From Tectiglobus sp965247245 (lineage in GTDB: Bacteria; Pseudomonadota; Alphaproteobacteria; Rhizobiales; Hyphomicrobiaceae): a stretch of 64,000 nt of DNA. The notes below the pieces were generated by a model. The model was given only the letters and a program-made list of their open reading frames with translations, was not told the origin of the DNA and made no database searches. The translations under genes were made by a program, and so were the position numbers. The first letter of the stretch is position 1. Each line of letters begins with the position of its first letter. Shown here one piece after another: positions 17,816-25,577 of the stretch. The DNA lies in the NCBI GenBank assembly GCA_965247245.1, contig CBDFGV010000002.1:1-64000 (forward strand), written 5' to 3'.

Positions 17816-18040
17816 TTTTGCGCTACTCCCGTTGTGAAGCTCGTTTCCCCTTTGTCGAACTCCCGTGGCCCCGCAAGCCTGACGAGCTATGAGATCGACC
17901 GATCCATGAATAGATCGCTCTCAATGATGGGTCAACGGACTTATCCGACTCCTTGAAGCCGCTTGTTAACATGGCTGTTGTGGCGGCAGTGAGGTCGCCT
18001 CGGCAAGGAGAAGAAATCAACAACGAGGAACATCAAGACC

Positions 18041-18688
18041 TTACTTGGTTTGCCTCAACTGGTTCTCAATGACATAGCGCGTGAGGCCCGCCGTTGTCTC
18101 TATGGCCAACTTCTTCTTGATGTTCTTTCTATGCGTCTCAGCCGTGCGTACCGATATTTCAAGCTGACGTGCTACTTCTTTGTTGCTCATTCCCTCTGCA
18201 ATCAACAGTAGAACGGATTGCTCCCTGGTCGTGAGCTCATCACGGCTTGCCGCAGCTCGTGGCAAAGAAGCGATACGGTCGGCAATGCCGGAGCTAAAAT
18301 ACATTCCACCGCTGTGAATGACGTCAATGGCTGTCACGATTTCCTTGGTGGACACATCTTTCAGAACATAGCCTCGTGCACCGCCTTCGATGGCCGTTGC
18401 CACATACTCATCATCATCATGCATACTCAGAATCAGGATCCGTGTCCCCGGCAGCTCAGTCTTCAACTTGCCGGTGGCTTCCAGCCCATTCAGGTCGGGC
18501 ATATTGATATCAACTATCGCAATGTCTGGTTGATGCTGCCGAGCAAGCTCAAGCAACTCCCTGCCCGTACTCGCTGTCGCGATGATTTCGATATGCGGAA
18601 AGGTTTCCAGGCTTGAGCGCACGCCTTCAAGCACCAACGGATGATCATCCGCAATGATGATGGCAATCTTGTCCGTCGTCTCTTGCAT
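18041..18688 (-). CDS. NarL/FixJ-type response regulator
   Basis: A 215-residue regulator. Receiver domain: acidic pair IIADDHPLVLEGV, phosphoacceptor Asp at residue 60 in AIVDINMPDLNG, conserved LILSMHDDDEY and GYVLKD lysine. C-terminal LuxR/NarL helix-turn-helix: LTTREQSVLLLIAEGMSNKEVARQLEISVRTAETHRKNIKKKL. It follows the histidine kinase gene by 42 bp on the same strand, so the two form a kinase-regulator operon. Their divergent neighbour is the TRAP transporter operon, the likely target. A NarL-like inverted heptamer pair lies between them at 20197-20212. Confidence 0.95.
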   Translation of the reverse strand: MQETTDKIAIIIADDHPLVLEGVRSSLETFPHIEIIATASTGRELLELARQHQPDIAIVDINMPDLNGLEATGKLKTELPGTRILILSMHDDDEYVATAIEGGARGYVLKDVSTKEIVTAIDVIHSGGMYFSSGIADRIASLPRAAASRDELTTREQSVLLLIAEGMSNKEVARQLEISVRTAETHRKNIKKKLAIETTAGLTRYVIENQLRQTK

Positions 18689-18730
18689 CAGGTTCTGGCC
18701 TTTCAGGAATGACCTGCCTGCTTTATCACC

Positions 18731-20098
18731 TCAATGGAGAGGTAAGTTGACTTCGATCTTCGTTCCACCTCTGGTCGAGTGAACACTGAGGTGACCTTGG
18801 AAGTGCTCAATACGCTCCTGAATGTTCTTCATGCCAATTCCGGTGACACTTGTATTGCCGTTTTTCAGCGCCGCCATGTCAAATCCTTTGCCATTGTCCG
18901 ACACCATCAGACGCACTCTTCTATCCGTGGTTGCTAATTGGAGTTTCGCTTGAGTTGCCTGCGCATGCCGTTCAATGTTCGTGAACGCTTCTTGGGCAAT
19001 TCGGAATAACGTCGTCTTGGCTTCGGAGCTGACCAGTTCTCCCACTGGTGCTGTTCGCAGCTCAACTTCGATGCCGGTCCTTTGCGAAAAGTCCTCGGCC
19101 AAGCTTTGCAGGGCTTTGGCTAGGCCCAGGTCGTCGAGAATTCCGGGCCGCAGTCCACGCGATATCTGGCGCACTTCGCGAATTGCGACGTTCAATGTAT
19201 CAGCTGCCTTGTCGATTGCCTCCGATGTTTCAGTTTTTGAGCCGCCCAGCACTCTTTGCGCACGGTCGAGAGTGAACTTGACTGAAACCAAGAGCTGGCT
19301 AATTCCATCATGCAGCTCGCGGGCAACGCGACCGCGCTCTTCTTCCTGAGTGGACACGATCTTCTGAGTGAGATGCTGCAGTTTGGAATTGGCAAGCTTG
19401 GTCTCATGCATGTTGATTGCAATACCGGTCGCAAACACTGCAAGGACGGCGCCGAGCGTGATGATCGCAATAATCAAGAATGTCTCGCGAATACGGTTCT
19501 GGGTTTCTGCTTTGGCTTGTGCGACCTGCGTGGTCACATCATCAATGTAGATCCCTGTTCCGATCATCCAGTTCCAACGGGGCAGCCCCACCGCATAGCC
19601 AATTTTGTCGGCAACCTGTTTTAAGGATGGTTTCTCCCAAGAATACCGATAATACCCACCACCATTCTTTGCTTGAGCAATAAGGTTTTGAATGACCTTG
19701 CGGCCTTCTTTGTCTTCCAGCTCCCAGTAGCTATTGCCGACGCGCCACGTCTGTTTGGGGTGGACGAGGTTCTTGCCGTCGTAGTCGTAGACATAGAAGT
19801 AACCATCGGGACCAAAATTCAACTGATTGAGTATCCGCTTGGCAATGGCTTGTGCTTTCTGGATTTCGTCTGGCGACGACTGCAACGTCGGTTGGTAGAG
19901 ATGTTCGATGGATGTCATCGCCAATGAAACGTAATGCCTCAGCTCAGCCTTCTTCGCTTTCAGCATGGTTTCTTCAAATACGCGGATTTCCTGCTCAGAC
20001 AGCTCTGAAGCTTGGTAGCTCACGATGGCTGAAATGACCGCAATGGCCAACAGCAGCGGCATGGTTGCCAGAAGCAGGACTTTTAGTCTGAGGTTCAT
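18731..20098 (-). CDS. Single-Cache sensor histidine kinase (NarX/UhpB-type core)
   Basis: A 455-residue membrane kinase. Helix one is VLLLATMPLLLAIAVISAIVSY (about 7-28). A periplasmic single-Cache ligand domain covers about 32-195 and contains FGPDGYFYVYDYDGKNLVHP and WNWMIGTGIYIDDV. Helix two spans about 207-228. A HisKA_3 dimerisation domain follows, with the phosphoacceptor His at 263 in VARELHDGISQ, and then an HATPase domain (RIAQEAFTNIERHAQAT, VSDNGKGFD, GIGMKNIQERI). The frame is open to 20203, but I start at the ATG at 20098 because the first membrane helix follows it directly and the upstream part contains the palindromic site. Cache domains of this type bind small organic acids, in keeping with a role sensing the TRAP substrate. 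Confidence 0.93.
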   Translation of the reverse strand: MNLRLKVLLLATMPLLLAIAVISAIVSYQASELSEQEIRVFEETMLKAKKAELRHYVSLAMTSIEHLYQPTLQSSPDEIQKAQAIAKRILNQLNFGPDGYFYVYDYDGKNLVHPKQTWRVGNSYWELEDKEGRKVIQNLIAQAKNGGGYYRYSWEKPSLKQVADKIGYAVGLPRWNWMIGTGIYIDDVTTQVAQAKAETQNRIRETFLIIAIITLGAVLAVFATGIAINMHETKLANSKLQHLTQKIVSTQEEERGRVARELHDGISQLLVSVKFTLDRAQRVLGGSKTETSEAIDKAADTLNVAIREVRQISRGLRPGILDDLGLAKALQSLAEDFSQRTGIEVELRTAPVGELVSSEAKTTLFRIAQEAFTNIERHAQATQAKLQLATTDRRVRLMVSDNGKGFDMAALKNGNTSVTGIGMKNIQERIEHFQGHLSVHSTRGGTKIEVNLPLH

Positions 20099-20477
20099 AA
20101 CGCTAGACTTAATCCTCCAATCGAACATCTGCCAAGCCGCATTGACCTGCCACGAGCAGAAGCGGTTGCAAATATCGCGCCGCACAACCTGACTTCTACC
20201 CATTACTGGGTATTCGTTCTACGTAATTTACCCGCCATAAACTACGTGTGATCCGCGCCAATACTACGAGATTGAATACGTGGTTGATGCCGTGCATTGA
20301 TGCGTTCTAAGAACACAAAAACAATTCGCGGCGATCTGAATGCTCTTCAGATCCGTCTCACATGAGCGCATACGGGGCGAACCTGCCTGTCTAAGTTGGT
20401 TCAGCTTCGTCCGCCAGGCGTGCTACTGTGCACGCCTGTACGATCCGTCGCTTTCACCAAGGGAGGTAATTGACCTA
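20099..20477. other. Divergent control region between kinase gene and TRAP operon
   Basis: This 379-bp region has no gene. It holds the inverted repeat at 20197-20212 and four TACGT/TACGAG-type hexamers starting at 20220, 20243, 20265 and 20277 (spacings 23, 22 and 12 bp). A strong ribosome-binding site (AAGGGAGG) precedes the dctP ATG. Confidence 0.6.
20197..20212. promoter_or_regulatory. NarL-like 7-2-7 inverted heptamer, candidate response-regulator operator
   Basis: The sequence TACCCATTACTGGGTA is a 6-4-6 perfect inverted repeat. Read as two heptamers around two bases, it fits the published NarL consensus TACYYMT-N2-AKRRGTA at every defined position but one. It lies 99 bp upstream of the kinase start and 265 bp upstream of dctP, where an autoregulated divergent system would place it. 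Binding is inferred. Confidence 0.5.
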
Positions 20478-21601
20478 ATGGATCGCAGATCATTCATCAA
20501 AAGCGCTGGTGGCGTCGCAGCTGCTGGTGCTGCAGCGACAACGCTGGCCGCGCCGGCCGTCGCACAAGGCAAGAAAGAAATGACAATTGTGTCGACCTGG
20601 CCGCGGGACTTCCCGGGTCTGGGTATTTCGGCGCAACGCCTCGCAGCTCGCATCACAGAGCTATCTGAGGGCCGTATCACGACAAAGTATTTCGCTGCGG
20701 GCGAGAAAGTTGGCGCATTCGACTCGTTCGACGAAGTCGCATCCGGCAACTCTAACGCATACATCGCTGCTGACTATTACTGGAAGGGTAAGCACCCTGG
20801 TACTGGAAGGGTAAGCACCCTGGTTGGGCTTACTTCACTGCTGTTCCATTCGGCATGACGACCGTTGAGTGGAACGCATGGATCAAATTTGCTGGCGGTC
20901 AGCAGCTTTGGGACGAAATCGCAGATGGCTTCGGCCTGAAGTGCATCGCCTGCGGTGCAACTGGCACGCAGATGGGCGGCTGGTTCAATAAGGAAATCGA
21001 AACCGCTGACGACCTCAAGGGTCTGAAGATGCGTATTCCTGGTTTGGGCGGCGACGTGATGGCCAAACTTGGCGCATCACCGGTTTCTCTTCCGGGTGGC
21101 CAGATCTTCGAGAACCTCACCTCAGGTGCTATCGATGCAACAGAGTGGGTTGGCCCTTACAACGACTACTTCATGAAGTTTTATGAGGCAGCCAAGTTCT
21201 ACTACTGGCCAGGCTTCCACGAGCCAGGTGGCGGGTTGTCTTTCGGCTTCAACAAGAAGTGGTGGACCAGCCTCTCGAAGTGGGAACAGGCTGTCATTAC
21301 GGCAGCAGCCATGGAAGAGCACGCTGCCCAGTATGAAGAAACCCAGGCCAACAACGGTAAGTATCTTGCCAAGATGATTTCTGAGAACGGTGTTGTTCTG
21401 AAGTCGTTTAGCGAAGAGATCTACGACAGCTTCGGCAAAGCGTCCGAAGAAGTCTATGAGCAAACTCGCGATCACAGCGCGTTGGCGAAAAAGATCGATG
21501 ATGCTTACAAGAAGTCGTTGAAGGAAATCGGTGGCTGGCAGTCCATCGCCGAAGTTGCCTTCTCTGTTCAGCGCAACCGCGTTCTGGGCATCAAATTCTA
21601 A
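20478..21601 (+). pseudogene. dctP: TRAP transporter substrate-binding protein (DctP/FcbT1-like), frameshifted
   Basis: Periplasmic ligand-binding subunit of a mannitol/chloroaromatic-class TRAP transporter. The start at 20478 is preceded by GGGAGG and opens with a twin-arginine signal (MDRRSFIKSAGG...AAPAVAQG), as is common for this class. The reading frame runs to WKGKHPG and then breaks, ending at 20858. The rest of the protein (MTTVEWNAWIKFAGG...NRVLGIKF) continues in another frame to 21601. The break is an exact 23-bp tandem duplication at 20778-20823. Deleting one copy restores an uninterrupted protein of about 365 residues (KHPGWAYFTAVPFGMTTVEW). Everything else in the gene looks intact, so the lesion is recent, reversible, or an assembly error. 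Confidence 0.88.
20778..20823 (+). repeat. Exact 23-bp tandem duplication inside dctP
   Basis: Positions 20778-20800 and 20801-20823 are identical, and the identity extends one base further. Because 23 is not a multiple of three, the second copy shifts the frame. A 23-bp direct duplication is the kind of event made by replication slippage and can revert precisely. Confidence 0.95.
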
Positions 21602-21621
21602 GGCATCTATCTGTCATACTG

Positions 21622-21645
21622 ACCGGGCGGCGCTTGCTGCCCGGT
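21622..21645 (+). promoter_or_regulatory. Strong intercistronic hairpin after dctP
   Basis: A 10-bp stem (ACCGGGCGGC with GCTGCCCGGT, one G-U pair) with a four-base loop lies 20 bp after the dctP stop. No T-tract follows. Binding-protein genes of transporters often carry such a hairpin to stabilise their mRNA or reduce read-through into the permease genes; that role is inferred here. Confidence 0.55.
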
Positions 21646-21739
21646 TCACGGCGCGCGTATACTGGGCTATCTCACGCAATAATGAGTGGCCTGCCATTCG
21701 GCGCACATTTCCAGGCTTGACGAGGGTTAGTGTAAGCTT

Positions 21740-22738
21740 ATGACTGCAGCTGCTGAGGCGCCGGATCAGCACGTCTTGCCGGCTCCCGTTCTCCGAACTT
21801 TTACATGGTTCATCGTCGGGGCCACGTTCGTCTATCTTTTAAATTGTTATCTGACCTACTGGCAGGGTTGGCCCGGCGTTTTACCGCTGCTTGAAACTGG
21901 TCAAGTTAGTGCGCTTGGAATTGCGCAGCTTGTTTTTTACGCGGCTGCACTTGTCTTGGCAGCTGCCTTCACATTTTCCAGCAACGCTTCTCGCAATCTG
22001 CGCACCGACGCGGAAGCCCTCAATAGAATATCAGTCTTTATAATTCGCGCCGCCTTCTGGTCAGTGCTGCTGATTGGAATGGTTGATGCCGCGATTTCCT
22101 TCCTGCGGGTCGAAGGTCTTCTTGAGTCGGTTGTCGGCACGGACCTGGCCAAACAACTCGGTCGGTCGCGCTTTCGCGGACCTTACGTCCACATGCCACT
22201 GATGGCAGTTGGCATTGCGATCGCGTGTTTCCGTCAGAAAATTGATTTCGTTTGGCTGGCATTCCTGGTTGTGATAGCCGAGCTAGCGATCGTGATCACA
22301 CGCTTCATCTTCTCTTACGAGCAAGCATTCATGGGCGACCTCGTGCGGTTCTGGTATGCGGCGCTGTTTCTCTTCGCGAGTGCCTATACGCTGTACTCAG
22401 ATGCCCACGTCAGGGTTGATGTGTTCTACGCCAATTTCACGCGCCGGACTCGCGGTGGCGTCAACGCCGTCGGTGCTATCTTCCTCGGAATGATTTTCTG
22501 CTGGACCATCTTAATCATGGGGATGTGGAGCAAGTCTTCGATCCTGATCACGCCGCTACTCGGATTTGAAGTCTCGCAGTCCGGCTTCGGTATGTACATC
22601 AAGTACCTCATGGCGAGTTTCCTCAGCATCTTCGCGATTACCATGATGATCCAGTTTGCCAGCTCGTTGTTGGAAAGCGTTGCCGATTATCGAGGCGAGC
22701 CAGGCGAACGCGAAACGTCAAACGAGATAACCCATTAA
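21740..22738 (+). CDS. dctQ: TRAP transporter small permease (DctQ type)
   Basis: A 332-residue integral membrane protein and the small subunit of the TRAP importer. It has hydrophobic segments at about 20-40, 65-85, 105-125, 155-175, 180-200, 215-235, 255-275 and 295-315. The C-terminal half is the canonical four-helix DctQ core (FWYAALFLFASAYTLYSDAHVRVDVFYANF is its signature region). At 332 residues it is nearly twice a typical DctQ; extra N-terminal helices are characteristic of the mannitol/chloroaromatic (FcbT2-like) class. It lies between the broken dctP and the large permease. No strong ribosome-binding site precedes the ATG. Confidence 0.88.
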   Translation: MTAAAEAPDQHVLPAPVLRTFTWFIVGATFVYLLNCYLTYWQGWPGVLPLLETGQVSALGIAQLVFYAAALVLAAAFTFSSNASRNLRTDAEALNRISVFIIRAAFWSVLLIGMVDAAISFLRVEGLLESVVGTDLAKQLGRSRFRGPYVHMPLMAVGIAIACFRQKIDFVWLAFLVVIAELAIVITRFIFSYEQAFMGDLVRFWYAALFLFASAYTLYSDAHVRVDVFYANFTRRTRGGVNAVGAIFLGMIFCWTILIMGMWSKSSILITPLLGFEVSQSGFGMYIKYLMASFLSIFAITMMIQFASSLLESVADYRGEPGERETSNEITH

Positions 22739-22780
22739 AACCGAGCCACGGACCACACTTCAGCGCGAGTATAGAGCCCC

Positions 22781-25432
22781 ATGGAACTTGTCTTTCTAGC
22801 AGTCCTGATCGGTTTGATGGCCGGAGCGCTGGCATCTGGGTATCCCGTAGCGTTCGCCCTGCCGGGATCTGCAATTCTGTCGGTGTTATTGGCAGCTGGA
22901 TGCGGTTACTTGTTTGCCGGTGACGCGGACGCCTACTTCGCTCAGGGCGGGCCTTCGGATTGGCTCAGCTCCGGCGTCACAAACTTCAGAGGAATCTACT
23001 GGGAAGTCGAACGAGATACGCTGATAGCCATCCCACTGTTCGTGTTCATGGGGATCATGTTGCAGCGCTCACGCATTGCAGAAGACCTGCTGGTGACTAT
23101 GGCGCAGCTGTTCGGCCCTGTACCAGGCGGTCTCGGCATCTCCGTGATTTTCGTTGGCGCTCTGCTTGCAGCGACGACGGGCATTCTGGGCGCAACCGTT
23201 GTTGCAATGGGATTGATCTCGCTCCCAGCGATGCTGCGCAAAAACTATTCTCCTTCACTGGCTACAGGTGCAATCGCGGCCTCAGGAACGCTTGGCCAGA
23301 TCATCCCGCCATCGATCGTGTTGATCATTCTGGCGGACCAGCTGGCCAGCGCCGTGGACCAGGCGGGAACGGCCCGGAAGGCACTTTACAAAGAAACAAC
23401 CGGCAACTTCTCGATGCCATCGGAGTTTGGCGTGGTCTCAACGAGTGCCGGCGAGATGTTCTTAGGCGCGCTTGTGCCGGGTCTCGTCCTCGTTGGTCTT
23501 TACATGACCTACGTCCTCATCCTCGGTCTTGTTCGCCCGAAGATGGCGCCATCGGTTGAGTTTGAAGGTAAGCTCGACAGCCGTTTCTTTCTCCGTGTCG
23601 GGTTTATCCTCATACCACCGCTCACACTGATCTTTGCCGTGCTCGGCTCGATCATTACCGGCGTTGCTACTGTAAACCAGGCCGGCGCTATCGGTGCAGT
23701 TGGGGCAATGATTATGGCAGGCTACCGCCTGTGCGAAGGTAAGAAGACTGCACTCGTACCAGCGCTGCTTGCCCTCGGATCTCTGATCGCAATCGGGATC
23801 ATCACCAATAGCTTTCAGATTAACATCAAGAACATCAAAACAGACGAAGATGTTTTTGGACTCACACTGGCAATCATCGCTGTTCTGGTCTTTCTCGCCG
23901 CCTTTATCTGGAGCGGCTGGCGCACCTACAAGATTGATGACACGCTTCACGGCGTGATGGTCGAGACCGCCAAAACCACTTCGCTCGTGTTTATTATTCT
24001 TCTCGGCGCAGCGATGCTGACGGCAGCATTCAGGGCGTTCGGCGGCGAGGAACTGGTTCGCGAGTTTCTCACCAGTCTGCCAGGTGGATTCTGGGCCCAA
24101 TTTATTATCGTTATGGGCGTGATCTTCATCATGGGCTTCTTTCTCGACTTCATCGAGATCGCCGTCGTCGTTGTACCGATCGTCGCGCCGATCCTGTTGA
24201 TGGATCCGTCAGCCAACATCACCGCGGTCTGGCTGGGCGTCATGATCGGGCTCAACATCCAGACCTCATTCCTGACGCCACCATTTGGATTTGCCCTGTT
24301 CTATCTCCGTGGCGTTGCACCGGCCGTTGTTCGAACCGTGCAGATGTACAAGGGTGTCATACCGTTCATCGCGTTGCAGCTGGTGGCGCTAGTGATTGTC
24401 GGCAACTTCCCGTCACTCGTGAACTATCTGCCGGCTCGCAATCTCCTGACATCGGAAGTTGCACCGCCACCGCGCAACCCGGGCATGCAGCATTGCATTG
24501 AGGAGTACAACTTCGCGCAGTTCGCAGAAAACGGCGCGACGATCAAGCAAGCTATTGCAGATGCTCAAAAGCTTGATGTCAGCTACCTGCCACGACGTAT
24601 GAACCGCGACCTCACACGGGGCTTCGAGAGTGCCGGCAAAGTCTTTGCGCTGGTTGAAGACGTCCAAAAGGCGGAATCAGCGGTTGCTGCCAAAGTCGAC
24701 GCCTACCGACCATTGCACAGAGAAGTGCGCGCGATTCAGAAACGCGCCAATGCCATCAAGAAGCACATCAAAGAACTCGAAACGGAAAAGCGTCAGGCCC
24801 GCGGTGATAAGAACTTGATAGCCAAGATCGATGCAGAAATTGCAGAGCTCGCCCAAGAACAGAAGTCAATCGAAGCTACAATCCCGGACAACTGGAAGGC
24901 TGAGAACAAGGCGTTCGTCGCTTTGCAAAAGGCGGAAACGAATGCACGGCGGAAGTATCGCCGCGGGGTTGATACGGCTTACACTGCTGTTGGAAAGTCG
25001 GTTGCTATCATCGAGTCGACCGATGATCTGATTGCGCTGGAAAAGGCAGTTAAGGGTCTCGGTGTTGTTATCGACAGTCAAGATGCCAAGAAGGCAGCTG
25101 AGGAAATCCAGTCAGTCCGCACAGCGCTGCGCAAGGTTGAAGGCGCTAATGATATCCGTTCGGCACTTGGCAAGGCACGACGTGAGTTGCGGCGCAAGAC
25201 CATTGATACGAACAAGGCGCGCGCTGCCTACGATGACGCAGTTCAAAAGTTTGATGCACAGTTAGTTTGGCGCAAGCGTGCCCAAAGCGAACTGCTGCCC
25301 GGCCTGGCCAAGTACGATGAAGCGATCCGGAATACGATCGGCTTGCGGCAACAGTCACGATTGCCGCGTGAACAGGCACTCTACGTTGCAGCCTGCAACT
25401 CCGGGCACCGGGACATCTCACTGAGCTTCTAG
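22781..25432 (+). CDS. dctM: TRAP transporter large permease (DctM) with long C-terminal coiled-coil extension
   Basis: Residues 1-550 are the sodium-coupled transport subunit: IPLFVFMGIMLQRSRIAEDLL, GALLAATTGILGATVVAMG, GAIAASGTLGQIIPPSIVLII, GFFLDFIEIAVVVVPIVAPIL and NIQTSFLTPPFGFALFYLRG, all DctM/FcbT3 hallmarks. Usual DctM proteins have about 430 residues and the FcbT3 class about 500-600. This one continues for another ~330 residues that are soluble and highly charged, with heptad-like helices around 630-705 (REVRAIQKRANAIKKHIKELE...) and again near 770-840. The frame is clean and the start (22781) follows dctQ by 42 bp. The extension has no motif I recognise. It would be cytoplasmic or periplasmic depending on an odd or even helix count, which I cannot settle by eye. 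Confidence 0.9.
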   Translation: MELVFLAVLIGLMAGALASGYPVAFALPGSAILSVLLAAGCGYLFAGDADAYFAQGGPSDWLSSGVTNFRGIYWEVERDTLIAIPLFVFMGIMLQRSRIAEDLLVTMAQLFGPVPGGLGISVIFVGALLAATTGILGATVVAMGLISLPAMLRKNYSPSLATGAIAASGTLGQIIPPSIVLIILADQLASAVDQAGTARKALYKETTGNFSMPSEFGVVSTSAGEMFLGALVPGLVLVGLYMTYVLILGLVRPKMAPSVEFEGKLDSRFFLRVGFILIPPLTLIFAVLGSIITGVATVNQAGAIGAVGAMIMAGYRLCEGKKTALVPALLALGSLIAIGIITNSFQINIKNIKTDEDVFGLTLAIIAVLVFLAAFIWSGWRTYKIDDTLHGVMVETAKTTSLVFIILLGAAMLTAAFRAFGGEELVREFLTSLPGGFWAQFIIVMGVIFIMGFFLDFIEIAVVVVPIVAPILLMDPSANITAVWLGVMIGLNIQTSFLTPPFGFALFYLRGVAPAVVRTVQMYKGVIPFIALQLVALVIVGNFPSLVNYLPARNLLTSEVAPPPRNPGMQHCIEEYNFAQFAENGATIKQAIADAQKLDVSYLPRRMNRDLTRGFESAGKVFALVEDVQKAESAVAAKVDAYRPLHREVRAIQKRANAIKKHIKELETEKRQARGDKNLIAKIDAEIAELAQEQKSIEATIPDNWKAENKAFVALQKAETNARRKYRRGVDTAYTAVGKSVAIIESTDDLIALEKAVKGLGVVIDSQDAKKAAEEIQSVRTALRKVEGANDIRSALGKARRELRRKTIDTNKARAAYDDAVQKFDAQLVWRKRAQSELLPGLAKYDEAIRNTIGLRQQSRLPREQALYVAACNSGHRDISLSF

Positions 25433-25577
25433 TGAGGCTGCGGCAAACCTGGCACGCTGCTCGATCTAGAAGGTTTGACGTGATTCCAAAGCGGTAATCA
25501 CCGCCTTGATTGACGCTTTGCCCTTCACGCACCTACGCTCTCGCGCATTATCAGGCTTCGGCAGCGAGGGAACCATC

